Counted from the stretch's first letter, positions 49,253-57,917 are shown. The stretch is DNA of 64,000 bases from Peribacillus asahii (GCF_003570725.1 NZ_QWVS01000052.1:1-64000); one strand, 5' to 3'. The notes: generated by a model not told the origin, from the letters alone. Numbers and translations are program-made.

Positions 49253-51022
49253 ATGATAAGTAATAAAATTGTATACTCAATAATGGCTGGGTTAATCGCT
49301 CTTTTTTTAATCGTCCTCATGGTCCTGCCGAATCTAGGTGTTGAAGCTGGGAATGATGAATTTTCTTATGAAACAAAACTGTTTAATGATAAAAAAGTTA
49401 CCACAATCAATATTGAAATAAACGAAGAAGATTGGGCAGATATTTTAGAGAATCCGACTGAAGAGGAATTCAAAGAAGCTGCAGTAACAATCAATGGCAA
49501 GAAAATCGAGAATGTGGCAGTCAGAACAAAAGGAAACTCATCTCTTACGTCGGTAGCGAATAGTGATTCAAATCGTTATAGTTTAAAAATAGATTTTGAC
49601 TATTATGATAGCACACAAAGCTTTTATGGGTTAAAAAAACTGAATTTAAATAATAATTTCAGTGATACAACCCAGATGAAAGAGTATATGTCTTATGAAA
49701 TGATGGAATCAATGGGACTAGCCGCTCCAGAGCATTCCTATATGTATGTTACGGTCAATGGTGAGGATTATGGACTGATGCTGGGAGTAGAAGTAGTCGA
49801 TGAGACCTTCCTTGCTAAAAACTATGGAAGCAATGACGGCTTTTTGTTTAAGCCTGATGGAACTGGAAGTGATTTGAAATATATAAGCTCAGATATTGAG
49901 GATTACTCAGGTCTTAATCCGAAAACAAACGAAGACAATCTCGATCAATCCAATATTCTGGACATGATTGATGTCATTAATAATGGCGGAGACATAGAAA
50001 AATATATCGATGTTGATAACATGCTGCGCTATTTTGCCACAAATACAGCTCTTGTCAGCATGGATAGCTATCAGGGCATGATGAAGCATAACTACTATTT
50101 ATATGAAGAGGATGGCCAGTTTTCCATAATCCCATGGGATTATAATATGGCATTCGGTGGTTTCGGTATGGGTGGCATGATGATGCCTGAAGGAATGGCC
50201 CCTTCAGAATTCAGTAAAAAGGACAAACCAGACATGCCTAGCGGAGAAATGCAACTTCCTGAAGGACAAGAAATGCCAGAAGGCTTTAAAGGTAAAAACA
50301 TGTTGGATGGATTAACAAATGAAGAGATTATGACAGACGAAGCCATTAACTTTGATATTTATAATCCAGTTCAAGGCACTACTTTAGAGGATCGCCCTTT
50401 ATTGAATGCTCTGTTAGAAAATGAAGAATATTTAGCTAAATATGAAAAGTATTTAGAAGAAGTATCCACCAAATATTTTACAGAAGAAAATGTAAGTAGT
50501 ATAACAAAAGAAGTGTCAGCAACCATTTTAACGTATGTAGAAGCGGATCCATCCAAATTAGGGACGACAGAACAATTTCTAGAAGGTGTAAGCGGCGAAA
50601 ATAGCTTGGCCGCTTTTGCCGGTGCAAGGTCAGATTCCATCTTAAAGCAGCTTTCTGGAGAGCTGGTCATTGAGAAGAATGCTACTAAAGAAGATCCAGT
50701 TGCTGATAATAATGCGGAACCAAAGGAATTCCCCCAAAACCAATCAACTCAAGATGGTTCTGGTCAAAGTGAGAAACCCGAGGGGATGAATCCTCCTGAG
50801 GGTTTCGACCCAAGTAATATGCCTGAGGGGATGAATCCTCCTAAAGGGTTCATCCCAGATACTATGCCTGAAGGAATGGGCCCAGGACAAATGAGAGATG
50901 CAGGTGAGAATGTTGATCCTGTCTCTTCTATGAAAAGTTTGGCATTGACCCTAGGTTCACTATTCATCTTACTTCTTGCCATATTTGGGGTAAAGAAATT
51001 CAACCGTCGCGGCCTTCGTTAG
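49253..51022 (+). CDS. CotH-kinase-like surface protein with MPEG repeats
   Basis: 589 residues. An N-terminal membrane anchor (about 8-28) is followed by an extracellular CotH domain (about 35-440; NVAVRTKGNSSL, FYGLKKLNLNNNFSD, NYYLYEEDGQFSIIPWDYNMAFG with the WD metal site). An insertion near 300-350 and a C-terminal stretch near 495-550 are rich in Met-Pro-Glu-Gly (MPEGM, MPEGF) repeats. A second membrane helix (about 560-580) precedes the basic tail KKFNRRGLR. CotH of B. subtilis is a protein kinase of the spore coat. The anchors here point to a vegetative cell-surface role, and the target is unknown. Confidence 0.85.
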   Translation: MISNKIVYSIMAGLIALFLIVLMVLPNLGVEAGNDEFSYETKLFNDKKVTTINIEINEEDWADILENPTEEEFKEAAVTINGKKIENVAVRTKGNSSLTSVANSDSNRYSLKIDFDYYDSTQSFYGLKKLNLNNNFSDTTQMKEYMSYEMMESMGLAAPEHSYMYVTVNGEDYGLMLGVEVVDETFLAKNYGSNDGFLFKPDGTGSDLKYISSDIEDYSGLNPKTNEDNLDQSNILDMIDVINNGGDIEKYIDVDNMLRYFATNTALVSMDSYQGMMKHNYYLYEEDGQFSIIPWDYNMAFGGFGMGGMMMPEGMAPSEFSKKDKPDMPSGEMQLPEGQEMPEGFKGKNMLDGLTNEEIMTDEAINFDIYNPVQGTTLEDRPLLNALLENEEYLAKYEKYLEEVSTKYFTEENVSSITKEVSATILTYVEADPSKLGTTEQFLEGVSGENSLAAFAGARSDSILKQLSGELVIEKNATKEDPVADNNAEPKEFPQNQSTQDGSGQSEKPEGMNPPEGFDPSNMPEGMNPPKGFIPDTMPEGMGPGQMRDAGENVDPVSSMKSLALTLGSLFILLLAIFGVKKFNRRGLR

Positions 51023-51061
51023 AACTTTAAATGTAGCCTGAAGATTTCAATAAGTTTGTTT

Positions 51062-51106
51062 AAAAAAGTGATGTTTTGTACAATCGTACAACTACATCGC
51101 TTTTTT
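51062..51106 (+). terminator. terminator of the VTC-DUF4956-CotH operon
   Basis: AAAAAAGTGATGT/ACATCGCTTTTTT, with an inner TTGTAC/GTACAA hairpin. Confidence 0.85.
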
Positions 51107-51182
51107 ATATATACTAATCAAAGGTATAAAAGATTAAAAACAGAGGATATTTCAAGATAAAATGGTCAAGGGAGGACTAATA

Positions 51183-51863
51183 TTGATTAAAATTTTGATT
51201 GTAGATGATGATATGCACATTCGTGAATTAATGAAATTGTATTTAGAAGATGAAAATTTTGAAGTCATTGAGAAAAGCAATGGGCAATTAGCGTATGAAT
51301 ATTTAGAAAAGCATCGTGTTGACCTTATTATCCTAGATATTATGATGCCTAAAATGGATGGTATTAAGCTTTGTCAAGAAATTCGGAAACTATATGATGT
51401 TCCTATTTTAATGATTACTGCAAAGGATCAAACACAGGATCGGATTAAAGGATTTCAAGCCGGTACGGATGATTATTTAGCAAAGCCATTTGATCCAGTA
51501 GAAATGGTTCTTCGTGTTAAAGCGCTGTTAAAAAGAGCGCGTTTACATACAGATCAAATATTAACGATAGGCAAAATCTCACTAGACCGGACAACTTATG
51601 AAATCACTTACCCAACTGGTGAGAAGGAAATCCTGCCTTTAAAAGAGTTTGAGCTTCTTTTCCTGTTGGGTAGTTGTTCAGGCCAAGTATTTACTCGAGA
51701 AGTGCTGCTCGAAAAAATCTGGGGTATGGATTTTATTGGAGTCGACCGAACTGTAGATGTGCATATTCGCAAGCTAAGAGAACGTTTAGAACCTTATGAT
51801 CTAGCAAAGCAAATCGTCACACTCAGGGGAATTGGTTATAGAATTGAGGTACAGGATGGTTAA
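51183..51863 (+). CDS. OmpR-family response regulator
   Basis: TTG 51183 with GGGAGG 8 nt upstream gives 226 residues, the normal length. The receiver domain (about 1-115) has the acidic pair VDDD, phospho-acceptor Asp in LIILDIMMPKMDG and Lys in YLAKPFDPVEM. The winged helix (about 130-226) includes LKEFELLFLLGSCSGQVFTRE and VDVHIRKLRERL. Its stop overlaps the kinase gene by 8 nt. It is separated from the CotH gene by a terminator and 76 bp, so it has its own promoter. Control of the VTC-CotH operon is likely but inferred. Confidence 0.93.
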   Translation: MIKILIVDDDMHIRELMKLYLEDENFEVIEKSNGQLAYEYLEKHRVDLIILDIMMPKMDGIKLCQEIRKLYDVPILMITAKDQTQDRIKGFQAGTDDYLAKPFDPVEMVLRVKALLKRARLHTDQILTIGKISLDRTTYEITYPTGEKEILPLKEFELLFLLGSCSGQVFTREVLLEKIWGMDFIGVDRTVDVHIRKLRERLEPYDLAKQIVTLRGIGYRIEVQDG

Positions 51864-53175
51864 AAGCTTATACATTAGACTTGCCGTTACATTTGTTGGA
51901 ATTGTTGCCCTAAGCTTTCTCATTGCATTTTCAGTAACTTCGTATTTTTATAAAAATCGTTTCGAAGAAGTAATGAAAAATGAAATATCAGATGTAAAAC
52001 AATCGATTGAAGCGCAATTGCAATATGCAAATATCAATGAGATAAAAGAAAATATTCAATTAATTTATCACTATCAAGTTGATTTCATTCCATACGGAAA
52101 GAGTTCAGACGATATCCCAAAAGATGAATTGGAAGAAATTTATTCCGGTAAAGAAATTTATAACCCAATACCAGGATCGAATATGTATATTGGACTGCCT
52201 ATAACAATTGAAGGTGAGAAAGTTGCTTTAATTCTTAAGAAAAGTGATATTGGAATGTCTATGTTATTTAAATCCCTCTTCGACATTACTTGGATTGCTA
52301 TATTGATAGGAACCATCTTTATACTTATCGTCACAAGAAGCATTGTCTTTCCTGTTACAAAGTTAACAGAAGCAACAAAACAACTCGCACAAGGGAATTT
52401 TGATGCAACCTATCAAACGAAGCGAAAAGATGAAATTGGCCAGCTTTCAGAAAGCTTTAACGAAATGGCAAAGGAATTAAGCTTACTCGTTAAGATGAGA
52501 GAGGATTTTGTATCGAACGTATCTCATGAATTTCAAACCCCTATTACATCGATTTTAGGTTTCACCAAGGCACTTCAGCACAAGCAGCTTACAGAGGAAC
52601 AACGAAAACGTTATTTATCCATTATCAGAAGCGAAAGTGAGCGATTATCATATCTCAGTAAAGATATTTTAAGATTATCTCATTTGCAGCATGGACAATA
52701 TCAACTCGTACTTTCTACGTTTTCCCTTGATGAACAAATACGCAATGTATTGATCACCCAAGAACCCCAATGGTCTGCGAAAAACTTAAAAATATCACTT
52801 GATTTAGAACGTTCTTTAATCAAAGCTGATGAGAGTTTATTACAACAAGTATGGGTGAATCTTATTAGTAATGCTATAAAATTTTCTCCTGAAAACGGTG
52901 AAATATATGTATGTGGTAAGCAATTAGATATGGATAAAATTGAAATCTCCATTAAGGATCTTGGTCCTGGTATTCCAGAGAGTGAACAAAAGCTTGTTTT
53001 CACTCCTTTTTATAAGGTTGACCAAGGAAGCGATGTAGCTGTTAAAGGGAATGGACTAGGACTAACAATCGTGCAACAAATAGTAGCCCTGCATCGTGGT
53101 ACCATTCAAATTGTCAGTGGGGATGGAATCGGTACAACCTTAATTGTAACCCTTCCAAATAAGCTTTTAATTTAA
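51856..53175 (+). CDS. sensor histidine kinase
   Basis: ATG 51856 overlaps the regulator stop, giving 439 residues. Layout: membrane helix (about 5-27), extracellular sensor of about 110 residues, membrane helix (about 145-165), HAMP (about 168-220), HisKA with phospho-His in VSNVSHEFQTPITSILGF, and HATPase with NLISNAIKFSPENG and GNGLGLTIV. Orthodox transmembrane kinase, partner of the preceding regulator. The extracellular domain is not a family I recognise. The FQTP replacing the usual LRTP is acceptable in this class. Confidence 0.93.
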   Translation: MVKSLYIRLAVTFVGIVALSFLIAFSVTSYFYKNRFEEVMKNEISDVKQSIEAQLQYANINEIKENIQLIYHYQVDFIPYGKSSDDIPKDELEEIYSGKEIYNPIPGSNMYIGLPITIEGEKVALILKKSDIGMSMLFKSLFDITWIAILIGTIFILIVTRSIVFPVTKLTEATKQLAQGNFDATYQTKRKDEIGQLSESFNEMAKELSLLVKMREDFVSNVSHEFQTPITSILGFTKALQHKQLTEEQRKRYLSIIRSESERLSYLSKDILRLSHLQHGQYQLVLSTFSLDEQIRNVLITQEPQWSAKNLKISLDLERSLIKADESLLQQVWVNLISNAIKFSPENGEIYVCGKQLDMDKIEISIKDLGPGIPESEQKLVFTPFYKVDQGSDVAVKGNGLGLTIVQQIVALHRGTIQIVSGDGIGTTLIVTLPNKLLI

Positions 53176-53343
53176 TTTTTGGATAAATGCGAATGTATAC
53201 TCATAATTGAATCTTAGAGTTTTGTATGCAGGTAATCTTGTAAAATATATTTTATAAACGCTGGTCTAAATGAAAATTCCTTTACTGATTAAAATTTTAC
53301 TTTATTCAATACGAACGGGCACTTTAATTAAACAAGTAGCTAA

Positions 53344-53374
53344 AAGGGTCTTCAAAACTGAAGATCCTTTTTTC
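53344..53374 (+). terminator. terminator downstream of the two-component system
   Basis: AAGGGTCTTCA/TGAAGATCCTT stem with a G-U pair, followed by T6. The 160 bp before it and 200 bp after it hold no ORF. Confidence 0.75.
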
Positions 53375-53572
53375 ATACCAATAACATCGGATTATGTGAA
53401 CTAGGTTTGTGTACATATCTCTTTAGGGATCTCCTTCAACGAACGAGGGAGATTAGTCAGATAAGGCAAACGTTATAGACTGCAAGGTTACCCTTTAAAT
53501 AAACTGTGTCATTTACCTATGTGGAACATAACTTAAATGAAGTAGTTAGAAAGTTATATAGGAGTGTAAAAA

Positions 53573-53991
53573 ATGAATGATGAACTTCAAAAGTTAATTA
53601 ACAATTTAATTCAAATTGAACATGTTTCAACAACGCTATATCTTACAATGTCTGCGTATATGGGTAGGTTGAATTTAACAGGCATGGCACACTGGTTACG
53701 TTTGCAATCAGAAGAAGAAAGAACTCATATGCTTAAATTGATTGATTATGTTGTTGATAAGGATGGAACTGTAAAACTTAATAATATTCCTGCCCAACCA
53801 AGCGACTTCGGAACACCATTAGAAACTTTTCAAAAGGTATTAGCTCATGAACAATTTGTTACAAATTCTTATCGCAGAGTCTAACAATTGTTAATCGTCT
53901 AAAGCTTGCTGAAAATAATCCGTCTGCTCTTTTATTATTGGATCAAGAATTAGGAAAAAGGACAAATACAACGACACCTGCTACTGGTTAA
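53573..53991 (+). pseudogene. ferritin-like protein, frameshifted
   Basis: The first 100 codons read as ferritin: INNLIQIEHVSTTLYLTMSAY, GMAHWLRLQSEEERTHMLKLIDYV with metal-ligand Glu/His, and the loop PAQPSDFGTPLETFQKVLAHEQ. The frame then stops (SYRRV, stop). In the -1 frame the sequence continues TIVNRLKLAENNPSALLLLD and ends TTTPATG at 53991. A one-base indel near 53865-53880 explains this. The last helix is also shorter than in true ferritins, so iron storage is doubtful. A weak ribosome site (AGGAGTG) precedes ATG 53573. Confidence 0.65.
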
Positions 53992-54019
53992 AAAACTTAA
54001 ATTTACAACGAAAGATGTT

Positions 54020-54046
54020 AACCCCTTTGGCGCTCAAAGGGTTTTT
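54020..54046 (+). terminator. terminator behind the ferritin remnant
   Basis: AACC(C)CTTTG/CAAAGGGTT stem, T5. Confidence 0.75.
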
Positions 54047-54174
54047 AGCATTCTTACTTCCTGAAAGATCGGTTATATAAACTAGCAGATTTTTTTCACT
54101 CTTATTTTTTTTTTATAGACTCCTACTCAATCCTATTTCTATCATCACCATATACTATAAAAAAGAGGGAGGGA

Positions 54175-54579
54175 GTGCTAATCGAACACATTTCATTATT
54201 ATTTAAGTTATGTATCGCTTGTATAGGTGGATTTACAAGCTATCTCTTCGGTCCGATGTCTCTACTTTTAGACACACTTGTTCTATTTATGATTGTGGAT
54301 TATATATCTGGAATGATGGCATCAGCATATGAGGGGAAACTTTCCAGTTCATTTGGCTTTATAGGTATCTTTAAAAAAATATTTATGTTATTTATTGTTG
54401 CAATCGCTCATTCACTTGATAAGTTTTTGGGAGGACATATTATCAGAGACGTTACTCTTTACTTTTACTTATCGAATGAATTATTGTCCATTATCGAAAA
54501 TGCAGGAAGATTAAACATACCAATGCCTGAGGTCATTAAAAAAGCAGTAAAAATACTTAAAGGAAAATCTGACGAATAG
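54175..54579 (+). CDS. phage-type holin, orphan
   Basis: 134 residues from GTG 54175, which sits only 2 nt behind GGGAGG (a poor spacing). Three or four membrane helices and the motif LFMIVDYISGMMASAYEGKLSSSFGFIGIFKK (in two pieces VDYISGMMASAYEGKLSS and FGFIGIFKKIFMLF) identify the phage_holin_4 (TcdE/UtxA) family. C terminus is charged (KILKGKSDE). Holins let endolysins or toxins cross the membrane; no endolysin is next to it, so it is a prophage remnant or has been adopted for export. Confidence 0.82.
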   Translation: MLIEHISLLFKLCIACIGGFTSYLFGPMSLLLDTLVLFMIVDYISGMMASAYEGKLSSSFGFIGIFKKIFMLFIVAIAHSLDKFLGGHIIRDVTLYFYLSNELLSIIENAGRLNIPMPEVIKKAVKILKGKSDE

Positions 54580-54623
54580 ACTGAAGGGTGACTCTGTAAC
54601 GTAACCAGAATGATTCCGACGAA

Positions 54624-54720
54624 GCAACCTTTTTTGGTTGCCAATAAGATTTATTATATGGTAACTAGGAATGTATGGATTATACATTAAAGTGGACTAT
54701 GAAAAACTAGTCTTTTTTTT
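54624..54720 (+). other. two hairpins in the gap after the holin
   Basis: GCAACC/GGTTGC with a T6 loop (54624-54641), and GACTA/TAGTC followed by T8 (54695-54720), the latter a probable terminator. No ORF in the remaining gap to 54889. Confidence 0.55.
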
Positions 54721-54889
54721 ATACCTAAGCGTATGATTTACGAAGAAGTGACTGCTGATAAGGTGCTTTATGTGGTTCTGGTGCAAGGATTGTATTTGTT
54801 TTCCTCAATGGTTTGATAAATAAAAGGAATATGACAATATATTAGAGAATAATATGAATGGTATAAAAAGAAAAAAAGGAGGTTGCTAA

Positions 54890-55000
54890 ATGGCCGTAGA
54901 AAACTGTCCAGAATGTGATGGTGAAGGAGTAATCACTGTAGATGTTGGATGGGGTGAAACAACGGTGACTTGTGGTGATTGCAATGGTAGGGGTTATTAA
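54890..55000 (+). CDS. 36-residue DnaJ-type zinc-finger peptide
   Basis: ATG 54890 has AGGAGG 7 nt upstream. The product has two CxxCxGxG motifs, CPECDGEG and CGDCNGRG, separated by a 14-residue hairpin (VITVDVGWGETTVT). This is one zinc site like half of the DnaJ cysteine-rich domain. Similar tiny proteins (for example YuiA-like) exist in Bacilli, their roles unknown. The strong ribosome site and full motif support a true gene despite its length. Confidence 0.7.
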   Translation: MAVENCPECDGEGVITVDVGWGETTVTCGDCNGRGY

Positions 55001-55253
55001 TTGAAACTTAAACAGAGTTAATACTTTTCCTATTAGATGCCCAGTCAATTGATGACTAGGCCTTATTTGTGTTTATATATGCTTTTTCTTAATAGCTATT
55101 ATACTCAAAAGTTTTTCAACTACCAGAGTGGTTTTGCTACTGTGTTTACTTAATAAGGAATCTACGCTGAATGAATGATAATGGTACATACTTACATAAA
55201 AGTAATCGAAGTGTAAGCGGTGCGTGAAATTTCGTATTTCCTTGACAATTCCT

Positions 55254-55544
55254 CTATAGTGACCCCTCATTAGTGAGCCTTCCCTGTACTAAAGAATCAT
55301 TTAAGATCAAACCATATGTTGAAGAGGAAGCAGGACCATCGATTAATAATACATATTCAATCCTATAGTCACCTGATTTACGAATTATTAAAGTGTCGCT
55401 AGGAGGGCTAAACTGTATATTATTTAATAAACCGTTTTGATTAAATGTTATACTTTCACCCGACTGAACCATGATGGGCTTGGAACCTATGAGGGTAACG
55501 TAGCCATAGGCGGGTGAGGATTTTTTCCGTTTGTAATCTGACAC
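55254..55544 (-). pseudogene. truncated BclA-like exosporium C-terminal domain protein
   Basis: 96 residues from GTG 55544 (weak TAGGTGAC site). From AYGYVTLIGSKPIMVQSG to STYGLILNDSLVQG the sequence resembles the TNF-like jelly-roll C-terminal domain of Bacillus collagen-like exosporium proteins (FNQNGLLNNIQFSPPSDTLII fits, in two parts FNQNGLLNN and IQFSPPSDTLII). It stops where that domain should continue about 40 more residues; in a shifted frame the text goes on (GVTIEELSRKYEISRT) before further stops. There is no collagen repeat. Probably a decayed gene. Confidence 0.5.
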
Positions 55545-55559
55545 TATTGGTCACCTACT

Positions 55560-55850
55560 CACTTATTATTTCTATTACTGTATGTAAGTAGATTAAAAAT
55601 GATTGTACTACTGTACTACGCTTTATATCATTAGTTCTAATAGATAAAGATGAATACTATATATAAAATTGCTTTACATAAGTTTTATTTATCGGCAATA
55701 AAAAGGGACCTTCCATTGAAGAACTTTTACTGCTTATTTAATTAAAGCTCCACTTATTCACTTTCTAATAAGACTCGTTTTAAAATATTATCGTTGTGGA
55801 AAAACAATATTTATTTTTCATGAGTGCTTAACGCTGCAAATTGTCAAAAT
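55560..55850. other. gene-free AT-rich stretch
   Basis: Between the BclA-like fragment and the recombinase remnant nothing was found apart from short AT-rich inverted segments. No ORF or promoter I can support. Confidence 0.4.
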
Positions 55851-56037
55851 CCTGACGCTCCCCCTTGTATTGCAAATTCTATCCTGGATGGCGGAAGAGT
55901 TTAAACAAGTCTATCACCGGTGGAAAAATGGGGAAATGACAGCTGTTAAAGCAATGGAGGAGTTAGGGATTAAAAAGACGACTGTGTATAAGTTGGTGAA
56001 AGAGTGCGAGAGAGATTCAAAGAGTGAGATTATATAA
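55822..56037 (+). pseudogene. serine recombinase remnant with internal deletion
   Basis: In one frame the sequence reads PLVLQILSWMAEEFKQVYHR then WKNGEMTAVKAMEELGIKKT and TVYKLVKECE, ending TAA 56037. The first block is the ILSWxAE segment after the catalytic domain of resolvases, the rest is the C-terminal helix-turn-helix. The link (about 25-30 residues containing the usual ERQ...GRP segment) is missing at the AE/EF junction. The N-terminal catalytic domain with its serine is also absent. This is a doubly deleted relic of a resolvase/invertase. The residual 49-residue ORF from ATG 55888 has no good ribosome site. Confidence 0.7.
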
Positions 56038-56076
56038 TGGAATACTGGAGAGTTTTAGAAACTTCAATCTCACACA

Positions 56077-56114
56077 GAAACCTCGATCGCTCTTATTGAA
56101 GTTATCGAGGTTTC
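56077..56114. terminator. hairpin behind the recombinase remnant
   Basis: GAAACCTCGAT/ATCGAGGTTTC, an 11-bp stem with a 16-nt loop. No T run on plus; on minus it sits 49 bp past the pxpC stop and could terminate pxpBC transcription, or it could be a relic of a recombination site. Confidence 0.45.
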
Positions 56115-56163
56115 AAAAGTTTAGATTCAAAATATGAACAATTGCGTCATATTTAAGAGGTCA

Positions 56164-57174
56164 CTAATTTCCTGCTCTTTTAAGTGCTAATTTAATTCCT
56201 TGTTTAAGGGCACCTATCATTGCTTCTCGTTCAAGTAAGAGTCGTTGTGCTTGCTGAACAGAGATTTCTTGAAAGGATAAGACGTCACCTGGCTTTAATT
56301 GAGCGATGAGCGGCAGGTCGACTGATGCGACTTCACCGATTCGTGGATAGTTATCTGTTGTTTGATGATCAGCCATTAAAAGAATTGGGCGGCCATTAGT
56401 AGGAACTTGAATCGAACCGAATGTAACGGGTTCAGACAAATATTCTTTTGGCGCTGCTAATGATAGAGGAGTTCCTTTTAAACGATAGCTCATACGATCT
56501 GAGTTCATGGAAATGGTAAAAGGTTTCGTGAAAAGTTGTTCTTGGCTATCTCGTGTAAACTGTGAAAAATGTTTTCCTTTCATAATAAAAACGATACGCT
56601 TCTTATTGAAATGCGGGATACATTCATAAGCAATATGCCATTTTAATGGAAGGTAGTTTTTCATCGTCATGCAAGTAAATCGTTCGATAAGTTTGGTTAT
56701 GTAGGGAGAGGGAGAATAACTTGATAATTGGTCGCCGCTTTGAACGGCGCGTCCTTGTATACCTCCTATGCGTGCTTTTAAAAAAGTGGAGCGACTGCCC
56801 ATTACTTTTGCAACATGGATTCCTCCTGCAATAGCTAAATAGGAGCGACAGCCGTTTTTGCAAAAGCCAAATGAAAGCTTACTGCCTTTGCGAACAAAAA
56901 TCGGTCGCCATAATGGCAATGGTTCATTATCAATGGTTGGAGACAAATCCGCTCCACAAATAGAGATAAATGTATCTTCCTCGAAAAGGATGGCGGGGCC
57001 AATAAGGGTCATTTCTAGCGTCGCTTGCTGTTCATCGTTTCCAACTAAGAGATTGGCGATTCGATGGGCAAATGTATCCATCGCTCCAGAAACGCTGACC
57101 CCGTATTGTTGATAGCCGTGACGTCCTAAATCTTGTATTGTCGTTAACATGCCAGACCTGATAATAGTAAACAT
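56164..57174 (-). CDS. pxpC: 5-oxoprolinase subunit PxpC (KipA)
   Basis: 336 residues from ATG 57174 (AAGGAG 12 nt upstream; a TTG at 57186 is too close to that site). This is the biotin-dependent carboxyltransferase-like subunit: SGMLTTIQDLGRHGYQQYGV, SGAMDTFAHRIANLLVGN, and GGRPILLMADHQTTDNYPRI near residue 270 (seen as NGRPILLMADHQTTDNYPRI). With PxpA and PxpB it forms the ATP-dependent 5-oxoprolinase. As KipA it counteracts KipI in sporulation control. No pxpA gene is visible in the window. Confidence 0.92.
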   Translation of the reverse strand: MFTIIRSGMLTTIQDLGRHGYQQYGVSVSGAMDTFAHRIANLLVGNDEQQATLEMTLIGPAILFEEDTFISICGADLSPTIDNEPLPLWRPIFVRKGSKLSFGFCKNGCRSYLAIAGGIHVAKVMGSRSTFLKARIGGIQGRAVQSGDQLSSYSPSPYITKLIERFTCMTMKNYLPLKWHIAYECIPHFNKKRIVFIMKGKHFSQFTRDSQEQLFTKPFTISMNSDRMSYRLKGTPLSLAAPKEYLSEPVTFGSIQVPTNGRPILLMADHQTTDNYPRIGEVASVDLPLIAQLKPGDVLSFQEISVQQAQRLLLEREAMIGALKQGIKLALKRAGN

Positions 57175-57203
57175 CGTTTTATACAACTCCTTATCCTCAT
57201 TAT

Positions 57204-57917
57204 CTACCCCTCTTTGTTTCGTAAAGTGGCGTATTCTGCTTCTGAAATTGGTACAAACCGTATTTGATCGCCGCTTTTCAGTAAAGACGGTGGTTCAGCA
57301 TTTTTAAGAAATAGTGTAAGAGGTGTCTGACCGATTATCTGCCAATCCCCAGGTGAATCGAGCGGGTATACGCCCGTTTGCTCACCGCCGATTCCGACAG
57401 AGCCTGCTGGAACAAATAGGCGAGGGCTCGTACGTCGCGGGATATGAAGTTTTTGATTTAATTCACCTAAATAAGGAAAGCCAGGAGCACAGCCAATCAT
57501 ATAGACGGTGTATGTACGCTCAGAATGAAATTGGATGACTTCTTTCGGCGTCAGCTTTGTGTACTGCGCCACATCAAGTAAATCCGGTCCTAGCTGCCCA
57601 CCATAACAAACAGGGATATCGATTTGTTTAACTTTCTTCATTGTATGAGGAGGCGTTTGTTTGAAAAGGATGTTTATTTCCTCACAAACGATTTCATAAG
57701 GAGAACGCTTTGCTCCGTATTGTTTTTGTACAATTAGAGGGTTATATACGATGGTGAGCGTTGGCATGGCTGGGATATACTCAATCAGCCAATCAGGTTT
57801 GAGGTTCTCTAATGTTTGTGTAAGCTGATGTAGTTTTTGCCATTGTGCAACGTGTAGCTCAGATTCTAATTCAATTGTGAGTGCTTGATCGCCAAGTGGA
57901 TAAATGGAATAGGTCAT
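57204..57917 (-). CDS. pxpB: 5-oxoprolinase subunit PxpB (KipI)
   Basis: ATG 57917 is preferred over the longer frame from 57965 because GGAGGTG lies 5-8 nt upstream; 237 residues. Blocks: YPLGDQALTIELE at the N terminus, VCYGGQLGPDLLDVAQYTKL, YMIGCAPGFPYLGEL and GIGGEQTGVYPLDSPGDWQI with the conserved cyclophilin-like core. It pairs with PxpC. KipI inhibits the sporulation kinase KinA in B. subtilis. 29 bp separate it from pxpC, and both share the operon. Confidence 0.92.
   Translation of the reverse strand: MTYSIYPLGDQALTIELESELHVAQWQKLHQLTQTLENLKPDWLIEYIPAMPTLTIVYNPLIVQKQYGAKRSPYEIVCEEINILFKQTPPHTMKKVKQIDIPVCYGGQLGPDLLDVAQYTKLTPKEVIQFHSERTYTVYMIGCAPGFPYLGELNQKLHIPRRTSPRLFVPAGSVGIGGEQTGVYPLDSPGDWQIIGQTPLTLFLKNAEPPSLLKSGDQIRFVPISEAEYATLRNKEG

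Noticed and set aside
54733-54819. 27-codon ORF after the holin terminator
   Set aside because: No Shine-Dalgarno sequence and no recognisable motif.
55073-55270. 65-codon minus-strand frame below the BclA-like fragment
   Set aside because: No ribosome site and no family. It overlaps the shifted continuation of the decayed exosporium-type domain.
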